DNA from: Lytechinus variegatus
Taxonomy: Eukaryota > Echinodermata > Echinoidea > Temnopleuroida > Toxopneustidae
Reading direction: 5' to 3'
DNA length: 64,000 nucleotides
NCBI RefSeq assembly: GCF_018143015.1
Contig: NC_054743.1
Coordinates: 41,434,922 to 41,498,921 of the forward strand
The notes under the pieces are model-generated. The model was not told where the DNA came from. It worked only from the letters and a program-made list of their open reading frames with translations, and did not search any database. A program made the position numbers and the translations under genes. Shown here piece after piece: positions 1 through 11,900 of the stretch (position 1 is the first letter of the stretch; every line of letters starts with the position of its first letter).

Positions 1-2016
1 TTCAGAGACAGTCTCCAGTTTGGGAGACCAATTTTCTAGGATTACCTTGGCGGCAAATAAAAATGTGATAAGCAGATTCCTCATGAAATATTACCCCTTT
101 TCACCGTCTTCTTTAAAAATTCACCGTCTACTTTTGTTTTTATAAGGATTTTTGTTGTCATCCACACACAAAACAAATGGGCTTCTGACCTCAGTGGGAC
201 AAAAGTTTGGGTGGAAAAAATCATGCTTTTGTTGGTGTTGTTTCTTTTGTTCTTTTGCAAAGCAAGTCTCCAATATGGGAGATAGTCTCCCTTATTGGAG
301 AGAGTCTCCCATATTGGCCGTGCGCCTCTACTGGTACTGGTTGTGAATGATTTTTTAAAGTAAACTTCCTTTCTTTTTTGTTAACATATTTATAAGTTAT
401 ATCAATAAAGCTTTATAATTTGGTAAAGACAGACCACTTCCATATCAAGCTACAATGGTAACATAAGGCCCAAAAATGAATATCTGTTTAAAAATAAAAC
501 AAAAGTTAAAGTAACAAAAACGTCAGTCAACATTTATCCGGCAATAACTAACACAAAATGGCACGTCTCGGACTGCACACAAAAAAATGGAAGCTGAAAA
601 TTTGCAAAAGGTACAAAATCATTACCGAAGCGTATGTTGAATATCTATCCATAGAATTAATTGACAGTGAAAGTGTCAGCAGAATATCCTATCCTGATCT
701 CGCATCTAGCTTGTAGGCCTAATGTAATAAAAAGATGAAAATCTCCACGAAATCTCCAACTACCGCGCACAAACAATTTGAATGACTCAACTACAGATGG
801 CGCTAGACCACTAAAATTGTGCGCATCGCATAATACAAATGGGGATGGCGTATTTCGATCCGTTCGACACCCTCAAAATGGGTCAAAATATTTACCACTC
901 CATACCCCCCCCCCCCAAAAAAAAAGGAGAGATCGGGCAATAAAATGTGTTAAAAAAAAAAAAAATGAGTGGTAGGAAGAAGAACGATTTTTTTTCTTTC
1001 TCTGCTGAAAATTTTAGGGCGTATAGGTAAGGATTTTGACTTCTCACGACAAAAAATAGATTGCTTCATAACTATTATTTTATTTCTAATTCTATACATT
1101 TTTATTGAGGCCAATTTTAAAAGGCGCAATGGGGACAATCCATAGAGATCTAAATATCCATACATGGGCCACCTTTTGGGGAGGGGGCTCAGTGAGTAAA
1201 TGTGTAAAAAAAAAATCGGTGACAATAACAGGGCCGTTACATCTTTTTCAAAGATTGGTATTGAACATTGTGTGCAACGAATGCCCCCAGGGGAGCAGTC
1301 AAATGTATTGCTGTGCACATGCATGACCAAATTATTTCCAAACACCCCCTTAACAAGTTTTTCTCTGTGTGCAAAATAACCCCCTAAACATTACACATTT
1401 TTGTCCCTAAACAAGTTTTGTCTAGTTTCTAACAATTAGCTTAAATATACAACAAAAAATACAAAACTATATTCATTATGAGTGATGTCCCCAGTGCAGT
1501 TATGGGGTCAATATTCCACAATTGGGAAGAACCCGAACACTTTTCAGAAACAAAGCCCCTGGGAAAAAAAATCTTGGAGGACATAAACACGTATGGCTAG
1601 TCTTTAAAAACAAGCTTTGGGGAAAAAATACCCTAAATAAGTTTATTTGCTCTCATTTACTCATATCTGGCTTTATTATTATCATGTTATTCTGTTATGA
1701 CCAACATTATTCTCTAGTCGGATTTCGTTGAATACCATTCTGAATATCTTATTAAACCCGATAGGGCCTGCTTCTATAATATTTTCTTCGATACGGTGCC
1801 TGAGACCAGAAGAATAAAATCATCTTCCAAATATGACAGACTAATTGTCAGTTTTGTTGCATTCATGATCTATTTCATAATGTTATTATCATTTTACAAA
1901 AAATATGGAGTGCAAAGAACCATTCAAAATCAAACTGAAAAGTCCGACAAAATTATGTGTCAAATAAACGGGGAGTCGTGATTGGGGGCGGGAGCAAAAA
2001 AAAAACATTTTACATG
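1..2016. other. Non-coding AT-rich flank, no gene seen
   Basis: No open frame with recognisable protein content on either strand. About 264-316 contains inverted copies of AGTCTCC(A/C)...GGGAGA that could fold into hairpins, with related words at 1-30. Runs of C then A occur near 907-925. The rest looks like ordinary decayed intergenic sequence. Confidence 0.6.
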
Positions 2017-2182
2017 CACTGTGAAAAATGAAGTGCTAATTTAGCACTTACAGTGCTTGTATTGGGACTGCACTATTTTATTGCTGATATACTCTAGTTC
2101 AAATTTAAACTAGAAAATCAACACTCGTATAGTGCAGTTACTATACAAGCACAGTGAAATTAGCACTTCATTTTTTACAGTG
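2017..2182. repeat. 166-bp foldback MITE-like element
   Basis: The left end CACTGTGAAAAATGAAGTGC and the right end, which ends in TTTTTTACAGTG, are inverted repeats of about 26 bp (CACTGT..AAAAATGAAGTGCTAATTT). The interior has a second inverted pair around AGTGCA and CACTGTGC. No coding capacity. This matches a short non-autonomous DNA transposon; the superfamily is not determined. Confidence 0.65.
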
Positions 2183-2675
2183 TGAACTTGTATACTTGTA
2201 TTCGAAGTTTTGGCTGTTCCCCCATGGTGGAATCCCCCCCCCCCAAAAAAAAAAAACACACAGACACACCTAGCCGGGTATCCATTGATAAAGTATACAC
2301 TTAACACTCACAAAATAACTTTAACGTCAACGAATGTTCATTTTTTTAAGTTGTGATATATATAAAAAAAAGATGCGTCAATAAAAATGATTATTTCGTA
2401 ACATTCTTCCAAACTAGAGAGATGGGGTTTGAGGAACACGAAAGAAAGGGGAAAGGAAAGAAAGGTGGGATGAATTTGCTGTCAGTGTCAAAATCTATAA
2501 AAAAAAAAATTGTATATCTTTTTTTTATAAAAGGGTCCAAATTTTTGTAAGCCCGCTTCGCTCTCTGCATGGTATTTTCTATGCATCATGTTAAAGATTA
2601 CAAAAAAAGTGCTTAGAATATTAAGTTTTTATAAGATCTTAATGTTGGTAAAAAAAAGTAGGTCGATTTTCTTAT
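2183..2675. other. Non-coding spacer with homopolymer runs
   Basis: Contains a C run followed by an A run near 2236-2257 and A/T-rich sequence. No gene or recognisable repeat family was seen. Confidence 0.5.
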
Positions 2676-3764
2676 AGGGGAAGTTCACCGTGACAAAAAG
2701 CCGATTATTGTAAAAAAAAAAAGAGTAGAAAAAAAATATATTGCCGAAGGTTTGAGAACAATCCATCAGAGAATACAAAAGTTATAAGAATTTTAAAGGT
2801 CAAGTCTACCTCAGAAATATGTTGATTTGAATCAATAGAGAAAACTCAGACAAGCACAATGCTGAAAACTCAAAATCGAATGTAAAATAAGAAAGTTATG
2901 ACATTTTAAAGTTTCGCTTATTTTTGACAAAATAGTTGTATGAACGAGCCAGTTACATCCAAACGAGAGAGTCGATGATGTCACTCACTCACTATTTCTT
3001 TTGTTTTTTATTGTTTGAATTATACAATATTTCAATTTTTACGAATTTGATGATTAGGACCTCCTTGCCTGAAGCACAAAATGTTAAAATGATTGGAATT
3101 CCACATGTATAGGGAGAAATGGAACTTCATTTCACATGACAATGACGAGAAAATCAAAATATTTCATATTTCATGTAATGAATTTACAAAAGAAATAGCG
3201 AGTGAGTGATGTCATCAGTTCCTCATTTACATACCGACCGAGATGTGCATATAACTGTTTTGTGAAATGAAGCGAAACTTTAAAATGCCATAACTTTCTT
3301 ATTTTACATCCGATTTTGATGAAATTTTCAGTGTTATGCTTGTTGAATTTTTCTCTTTTGAATCAAATCAAGTTTTTGCTGGGGTGGACTTGTCCGTTAA
3401 ATATTTGTTTTTTGACGTCATAATCATGTGAGGAGCATTCATACATAGGGAATGGAAAAAAATCGATGAAATGTTATTTTATCAGAAAATTGAAAATGGT
3501 TTACCTTTTGTGTATCAATAGACAAATCACTTCACATCCGATCATAAAAAAAAATCACCAGGAACCACTAAAAAATGAAATTCATATGGGGCAGCTGCTA
3601 GTTATGACGTCACAAATCCTAAATTTAAAATTTTAATAACTTTCTTAATCTTTCAACGGATTTTCCTAAAACTAGTCACCAATATTTGTTCCCGATATTT
3701 GTTTTAATTATTTTTTTCTGCTATTTTTACAACAACCTTTTCTTCAAGGTGAACTTCCCCTTTA
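2676..3764. mobile_element. Foldback TTAA-type element (family B), interrupted copy
   Basis: The terminal inverted repeats are GGGGAAGTTCACC at 2677 and GGTGAACTTCCCC ending at 3760. Inner inverted blocks include a TGACGTCA-containing segment and the TCTGCTATTTTTACAA stretch near the right end. The same ends flank the large element at 59714-63186. This copy is split by a family A element at 2793-3400. No transposase frame is present, so it is non-autonomous. Confidence 0.7.
2793..3400. mobile_element. Palindromic TTAA-flanked MITE (family A), copy 1
   Basis: Begins TTAAAGGTCAAGTC and ends GACTTGTCCGTTAA. The two halves are long inverted repeats sharing the CGAAACTTTAAAATG and AGTGAGTGA(G)TGTCA blocks. 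Close copies lie at 31895-32510 and 49482-50096. The TTAA at both ends of all three copies suggests a TTAA target duplication, as in piggyBac-like elements; that assignment is inferred from the ends only. Confidence 0.75.
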
Positions 3765-4599
3765 TAATGAGATCCCTATCATAATTCATGATTCCCTAAA
3801 AAGGATCTTTAAAATGTTTCTTTTTCAAGTCCAAAAATCAATAAGTTTCAGCTCTCGCTCCGTGCTCGCATTCGTTGTTAAGTTAGATACGAATCATGTT
3901 TATGAATAAAAAAAAAATTAACAGAATATTCCGCCCCAACATCTGTTGAAAAATATACACACTCGCATTGATATAGGCGGTGATTTTTGCACTTGCCACG
4001 GGCACTTCTTGTCCTAGATACGGCCCACTGCTTGCACAGGATCACCCACGAAAGCTCAAAAGCTTGATCTAGTATGTCCTCGAGATGTTTACGATAATAA
4101 TATGATAAAATTATACTGTTTACATAATGAAAACGAATAAAAACAAAAATCAGAATTTACTATTAGCAATAAACAAGATGTGAAGATAATTATATGCAAG
4201 AAGAATATAAAGAAGGACAAGAAGAATAAGAATTAAGGACAAGAAGAAGAAGAAGAAGAAGAAGGATACTTGCCATTAACGTGCCGTTTGATATGATATT
4301 TTGAATTAAATTCAACCCACTCTGAAAGTTTTCGAGATACAGTGGCAAGTGTTATCAGTCATCACCATTTCTCCTGAATAAAAAAAAAGGGAACAGTAAC
4401 AATTAACCCCCCCCCCCCCCTTTCAAAGAAGAGTTGTGTAGCCCCTCTTCAGTCTTCAGACGTGTGGGAGGATTTGGGGATATTTTGCCAGTGTTAGACT
4501 TATTAACCAGTAGTTTGTATATTGACGCTCTCATTGTAGCAGCTGATATCTGTGCTGATTTAAACTCACAATAGAAATAAGAGACTGGTACGAAACCCA
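3765..4599. other. Intergenic spacer upstream of importin alpha
   Basis: Contains a short GAA run (about 4238-4265) and a C run (about 4409-4422). No coding signal was seen. Relatively CpG-containing, unique-looking sequence starts near 4560 and leads into the candidate first exon of the importin gene. Confidence 0.45.
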
Positions 4600-4711
4600 C
4601 GAATACGTCGTAGGGAAATTGCGTAGTGAAGAACCGTACCGGTGTGGCGATCTTGTCGTTTGTGGCTTCAAATCGACAACTTTATCTCCTCAAATACTAC
4701 ATTTTCCAAGA
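4600..4711 (+). promoter_or_regulatory. Candidate 5' UTR exon / promoter-proximal region of importin alpha
   Basis: The first coding exon starts at a 3' splice site, so a non-coding 5' exon must lie upstream. About 4590-4680 is richer in CpG than its surroundings and unique-looking, and is followed by a good donor (A|GTGAGT, GT at 4712-4713). This is the best upstream candidate I see within 1.3 kb. No TATA box was identified and the transcription start is unknown. Inference only. Confidence 0.3.
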
Positions 4712-5858
4712 GTGAGTATGTATGAGATTACTAACTTTGTAACGATTGTTTATTCTGGAAAGTGATCATGTCACTTTAATACACTCAAATAGTAGTATAT
4801 TGCTTTATTTAGTGATGTTCTGTACTAATGTTTTTGCTCGTGTTCTCTGGGTCTTGCGATTTATAGGCCTTACGTTACTGCATGTGTGTGTGATGGAGAA
4901 AGGCATACCGGTACACGTTGAGTGCAGAAAGACGCAGTGCGACGTCGACGGATGAATGAAAATCTGATTCTGAATCTCATGTTCACAAATGTGGCATGCT
5001 TTGGGTTTTGTGCACTTTAAGATCTTGTAGATAGGTCTAGTCTAAAGAGATCTACATGAAGTACCATTTGTATTGTTGTCTGTAGGAAAAAACAGACACA
5101 TGATATTGATAGGAGAGAAAGAAAGAAAGAAAAGAAAAGCAAAGAAAGAAAAGAAAGGAAAGAAGGAAGGAAAAATAACCAAAAAATATAAATACTGGTT
5201 GATTCAAAACCACTAGCGTACCTTTTTTTTGCTTGTAATTTTTTTTCTGGTAGTACGAAATGTCTTTTATTTGTGATTAAACTTAAAGACCCCTTTTTTG
5301 TTTACTTGTCAATTTTTGGGACCTTTTTTTTCCTTATTTTTGCTTGTCAAATTTTTGGGCAGATGAAATGTCCTCCAAAATATTTGCCCCCCATTTGGAA
5401 AATCCTGGGTACTGATCAAAACCAAAGAAAGGAGAAAAAGACATTTCAAAATAATATGTCATGGTTAAAGCGCGATGCTCATAAATCATAGGACTTGTTC
5501 GGCCTGTTGTAAACTCTGATCATTGCGGTGCTATTAAACAACAACGCCCTTTTGATTAGCCTATTGTTTTGATCAATTCAACATACTTTTTATTTGATTA
5601 TATGTATTCTTGTTGGAAAGTAGTATATTTTACAGATTTTTGTACTTTTTTACAAAGTCAAAGAGCAATTAAAAGAACAATGATAAAAAAAAGAGCAAAA
5701 TAAGAGAACATTGCCAATGCAATGAATGTAATGGCACTGCAGGTTTTGATTGTAAACAGTACATGTAAAAGCATTGTCTTTATCATTGTCACTCTATTTT
5801 GTATTTGTATTCTAATGATTAAAACATTTATCTCCCATCAATTTCATTGGATTTGCAG
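4712..5858 (+). other. Putative 5' UTR intron
   Basis: Contains a GAAA/GGAA microsatellite (about 5113-5172). Near 5280-5415 lies a decayed copy of the repeat family with the phrase TTGGAAAATCCTGG, which recurs near 10857 and, inverted, near 46245. It ends with a pyrimidine-containing tract and TTTGCAG at 5852-5858, the acceptor for the first coding exon. Confidence 0.45.
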
Positions 5859-5994
5859 ACACAATCAAATCATGGCATCGTCTAACAAAGAACACTTCAG
5901 GTTATTCAAGAACAAGGCTCTGGATGCAGAAGAACTGAGGAGAAGAAGAGAAGAAGTTGGAATTCAGCTAAGGAAACAGAAGAGAGAAGAACAG
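5859..5994 (+). CDS. kpna1/5/6: Importin alpha exon with start codon (coding 5872-5994)
   Basis: The acceptor is TTTGCAG ending at 5858; 13 nt of 5' UTR precede ATG at 5872. It encodes residues 1-41, including the first basic helix of the IBB domain ([14 protein letters not shown]). The donor is CAG|GTAAGG at 5995; phase 0. Confidence 0.95.
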
Positions 5995-8900
5995 GTAAGG
6001 TGTTCATCATTAGGTAGCATTTCATGAAACACTGATGTATGTTATAAGCTACTGAAATTCTGGCTTCTGATTCGCTCATAGCAAATGTGTGAAAGTGAAA
6101 TCATCGACAAGTGGCTTTAATGAAATACTCCCCTTGGTGTTGAGTTATATATAGCAGCCTGTTGTTGATTTTTGCTCCCAAATGTCCCCTTGGCCAATCA
6201 GATGCAAGTATTCAGTAGCTTATAACAGTTTATTGCAGACAGTACTTCATGAAACACTCCCTTGTTCTAGTACACCCATCTCATTCTAATCTTTAATGAT
6301 CATGCTCATGATGATGATGATTGTTTAGATGATAATGGCGGCAATCATACATGTAAGAATAAGAAGATGATGATGATGATGCTGCTGCTGATGATGATGA
6401 TATGATGATGATGATGATGATGATGATGATGGCGGTGATGGTGATGGTGATGATGATGATTAATGATGAGATAATGGTGATAAAGATGATGTTGATGATG
6501 GTGATGGTGATGTTGGATGTTTATTTATAATGCTAATGATTTCAATGATAATTGCAATATACATAATGTTAAGAAGATGATGATGATGGCATAAAATGAT
6601 AATGTGAATATGATGGTGATATTGATAAGAGTTCAAAGAAGATGATAAAGAGGAAATCATGGTGATGATGATGATGGTGGTGGTGGTGGTGATTATGATT
6701 GTGGTGATGATGATGTTGGTGGTGAAGATTAATGGTGATGATGATGAATAGTGGTGGTGGTGTGGTGATTGATGAAGATGATGATGATGAGGATAATGAT
6801 GACGGCGAAGAAGATTAATACAATGATGATGATGATGGTGATTGTGAGTTTGTGACGGTTGATGAAGATGATGATGATGTTGATGATGATGGTGGTGGTG
6901 ATTGTGAGTTTGTGACAATTAATGAAGATGGTGATGATGATGGTGAAGAAGAATAATACAACGATGATGATGATGATGATGTTGATTGTGATGGTTGATG
7001 ATGATGATGATAATAATTTGACAAGGGATCTTGATGCTGAAAATGGTAATGGTCCAATAAACAAATTACCCAGTATTTCTGCCCAAATCAAATCCAAGTA
7101 GAGTAGAGGAAATGCTACAATTTATTTATCTATTTTCCTACATGTAAAAGTTTTAGTAAATCCCTCAATATTTTGGTTAAAAAAAGATTGACAATATGAT
7201 AATTGAGAAGAATAGCAAATGGGATTGAATATAAACTTAGATTATATGGCACCTCATATTAAAAATATTATTTTGAGTTTTTTTCTTTTTTTTAGGGAGG
7301 TGCACTTTTAAAATTGGAGACAAGGTGTTTCATTTTCCACTAAACATTGAAGTCTTTTGCAAAATGGCAAACATCGTTTCTTATACTTGTAGCTGTCATT
7401 TAAATGCTGCTTATAATATTTCAAGGAACCCTTACTTTTATAATAATGGAAATGGCAACTCATAAAAGCGCACAAAATTTTGTTTGTTTGATACAATTTT
7501 GTCATGATACTAATACTACAAATATTTTATTAAAGATTGCCATCTCACAATATCGTCCACTGGACAGTGGACAATGAGTGTGCCTATTTTTGCAGATAGT
7601 CTGCAAGTACAGTAAAGATACATGTACATACTGTACATACATGTACATACTGTGCATACACCATACATGTATGTACACACTGAGCTATTTTTACTGTACA
7701 GCAGAGTTAATATTAACTAAAAAAAAAAAATGTTCTGGATATTTGCATACAGTAGTTTACTCAAACATTAGTCATAATTTTCTTATCTAGAAAATTAGTT
7801 TGTTTCAAAGAATTCCTCGCTTATCATCTCTGCTGCATATGTACAGTGCAGTTATTTTCGTTTCTTTCTTTGACCTACTTAACTGGTGTGACTGTTTGAT
7901 GTTTGATTGAAATTGAATATAAAGTTTCACTTGGTGCCAGGTATTCTGTGAAAGAGGAAGTGCAATATTCCCAATTCTTTTGACTTGTTTGTATTGAGTC
8001 AATTAAACATAGCCGACTGCAGCCATATTAGGTCGCATGTCATAAGGTGGTCCAATTTCGCGAACAGGGTAAAAATGGTCAAAAATTTTATTTTTTGATA
8101 TGTTATAGCTATTACCATTCTCTAAATAATGAAAAAGTTTTAAGTCTCGAATACATTTATTTTTCCTTAAAATGACTAATTAACAGCTAATTATTACACA
8201 GATGTCAATGTAAATGTGAATTTTGAAATGCTTTTTTCTCAAATTGGACCTGCTGCACATAAAATGGTGTCAAAAGTTAATACAACGTTGGATCACCCTA
8301 GTATTTTTCAGTTATAATCTTTAAACATCAATAATTAAATCTGTACCAAAAATCAAATAATTATCTATTATTATATGCATATTAATTATGATATTAATTA
8401 ACAGTATTTAATTTCACATTTTTACCCCCAAAATACCTGTCACTGTATTTATATGCTTGGCAAAATGACAATATCATGGGTAGAAATGTTTGTTGCAATG
8501 ATAAACAACATTTGTACTAAAAGTTAAAATTACAAATTAGATAATTAACCAAATCTCTCCGGTTTATTAATTGATTAGGCTGCAGATCAGAGCTGACATA
8601 CACATGTATACCATTGCTGCATATTTTCAAAATTGTCAAATTTTTATGACATTTAGTTGTTCCCTGCTTTAAAACGCCCAGAAATATGAGGATAACAGTC
8701 ATATTACATATTATAGTAAGTTGTTAATTAGGTTTAATTAATATTTTATCATTTACCACATCCACCGGCTCCGCATCCACCGGCTCCACCACCCCTGTTA
8801 CTTCAAACTTAATGTGCTATAGTTTTTGTTCCTGATATTGTATTGATTTAATTCATAGTAATATATTTAGCCTATAGTTCTAGCTTCAAAATGAGATATT

Positions 8901-11900
8901 ATTCAATAAATTTGGTCAAGATGCTGTGATGTAGCAACAATTTATCCATGGCACCATGTGGAAAATTGTTCATACGCCACCCTTTTTGCATACCCAACTT
9001 ATGAAATGCGACCCTTACTGTTATCAAGTTTTTCCAGTCAAGCTTGAAATCCAATAAATCTCTCTATATACAGTGTAGTTTCCTCATCACATGATAATGT
9101 TAAACATACATGTACATAAGGTTCTACATTATTTTATTGTTCCGGGGGGTCCTAAAATGTACATGTACCTGCATTGTATTATAATGTGATAATTCACATC
9201 AAGAGGAAATATATTCTTACAGTAAGGATGATAACAAACAATTTTTGTATGGTTTTCTGTTTTCTGTTTTCACAACTATTGGTTGTGGGAATTGCTTTTA
9301 TTTGTAAGTTGTTTACAATGTTAAAATCTGTAGGTACCAAATGAAATGACAATGAAATAGGACTTTTTAACATGCCAATCGTAACCTTCAGATTTCTAAA
9401 AGTCTCATGAAATAAGAAATTAAAGGCCTTTATATAAAAGCAAATAAGTGACAAAAATACATGTGTACACATTTATTTGTAAGCAGGAGGGATCATGTAC
9501 AGTACATGAAAATGTAGGAGATGAAAAAGGATGGGTCATAGAGAAACCTATGATATACAGTACGTATGTGGATGAGTGCCACTGAGACAGAGGGGGGGGG
9601 GGGGGTGGTTATGGAGAGAAAAAGATATGCTTACTAATGGGTTAGCATCCATCATCGAAATCTTACACTCCGGCTGCTTCAATCTGCACTTGAAAGTGGG
9701 CTTGGGATAGAATTACACATGCCTCCACAGTGCAGTGGCTCTGACTATGAGCAATGAGCTTGGCATTGTAAAGCAGTACATCTAGCAGTGCAGTTTTAAT
9801 AGAGGATAGTGACAGGATACTTCATGCAGGGCTGCTCTATGAAGAAGACGGGATGGGCATGTACAAGACACTACAAGAGAGAAAGAAAGGGATGATTGAG
9901 AGGGGCACAAGTCTAAAAGCAAATTTTTTATTTTTATTAAACGAAAACTCATCTCAAAACACTGGCACACCTGGGGGGGGGGGGCGGGGGCACTGCCGAC
10001 CCGTCCCCCCCCTTATGAGAAGCACAATTAAAATTTGTGATAATTATGTTAGAACACAAAGTGTGCCTTCCCACCACCCCCCCCCCACCCCTCTTTGAAA
10101 GTGAAGTCTTTGATGAAAGAAATATCCTTGGTTTTTGGACAAGAACTTTTTTTTTTGCTTGTCAAAGACCCATGTTACATCTGAGAGATTCCCTACCTCG
10201 GGCCGGCCCGGGGCCTACCTCGGGTCGGAAAGAAATCAGATGTAAACATCCCAAACCTACCTACCGAGACCACATCCAGAGGTAGTCTCGGGTAGGTATC
10301 GGGCCGGCCCCGGTCCACCGATTCGTAGATGTAAACGCACACAAGCTTTCGAACCTATCTCGGTCCGTTCGCCAGCTGTCAAATTACGTCATAGCGCGCG
10401 CTATCCCCTCCCCAGCCCCGTCGTTCTTCGAATGTTTTTGCGGCATGCGACATGTGAATTGTGATTGATAAAGTCTTTGATTTGAGTGAAAAGAAGCATT
10501 TTAACCGTATCCTTTTCAAGTCGATCATATCTTCAACGACTGCTGGGATCATCAGCATTCTTTCAGAATCTCGGGTAACTTCAATTAGCACGCGCGAATC
10601 ATTCGGAGCCTAGATCGAGAGCGCCTTTTAAAGGTGTCAGCAATCGGATGCCGCTCGAAACAGTACAGATAGGGCGATAGGGGAGGGAATGAACACTGTG
10701 ATGTAAACAGACCACATTTCGGACTCGGTCCGTTCGCGAAGCTAATCCATCAATAATCCAGTCAAGGTTGCAAGTGGACTCGGTCGGGTCTCGGGTAGGA
10801 AACTTTCAGATGTAACAGGGGTCAAAGTTTCTTCTGAAAAATGTGCCCCCCCCCCTTGGAAAATCCTGGATCTGCCCCTGCCTCAAAACAAACAAACAGG
10901 GAAGGAGATTTCAAATAATGAAGTCAAGCGCGAAAGAGAAGAGACAAATCCTGGCAAATCGTTGTACATGTAAATGTATATTTTAGAAGCTAGCACTTTT
11001 GTTGAGGGGAGAAAAATGAGAGAGATTGGGGGTGGTTGCAATGATATGACAATAATTTGAAGAAAAAACAAGAGAACCAGGAAGCAGAGACTGGGAGAAG
11101 TGATATTCATAATATCAAGATGAGAGGATTAATAATATACATGTACACAGGCCACATGGTAGGAAATTACTGATATAGAGGCTAATTTTTGTGTCCACCT
11201 TTTGGTGATTGTGGAAATTTGAGGACTATTTGTTTTGTTCAAAGAGCTACTTTATAGGGGTATCAAGTATTGCATGTATACATTAAAATCCAATATTATT
11301 CTGCCATAGTTAGTAATAGACATGTATATTGCTTTACTAAATAATTGTGACTTTTTTTTGACAGATCTTGGAGCGACTCTAGAAAGAATGGTAGCCCCAA
11401 AGCATGCATTCTGGGGGAATTTTAGGGGGCGAATTTGGCCGTCATGAGGGCAAAATGGGCCTTCTCCCTCCTTTATTTCCTACACTGCATGGGAGGAAAT
11501 GAACAAGATGGGTGGGGCATTCACGGAGAAATAATTTGAAGAGTGGTTTGTGCATGTACACAGCAAGAGTAAGACACCATCTCACTACGTTCCTAAAAGT
11601 AGTTTAGTGTAATGTTGTAAATCGGCTCAAAAATAAGATCGAAAATCTGATCGGCAGTTAAGCTTCTAAAATCGAAATCGAATCGAAAATCGAATCGGCG
11701 GTGTTTAAAAACAAAGGAATACATCAAAATTTTGTTCGCGGTCGCGCGCATCTTCCTGACAAAGTCAAAAAGACGAATGCATTGGAATGGAAGTCGCCAA
11801 CATGCGCGATCATTTGGAACATGTTTTAAAGTGTTTTTGAGGTGCTATTAAAATAAACAGAGTAAATGTTATTAGAAAGATAAACGAAAGACGCATCTTC

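Noticed and set aside
950..1345. 131-codon minus-strand open frame
   Set aside because: No recognisable domain, biased toward A/T-run translation at its C-terminal end, and no supporting splice or promoter signal.
6460..7097. Overlapping minus-strand open frames of 80-152 codons
   Set aside because: Same explanation: GAT/GGT repeat read in several frames gives His-, Ile- and Ser-rich strings.
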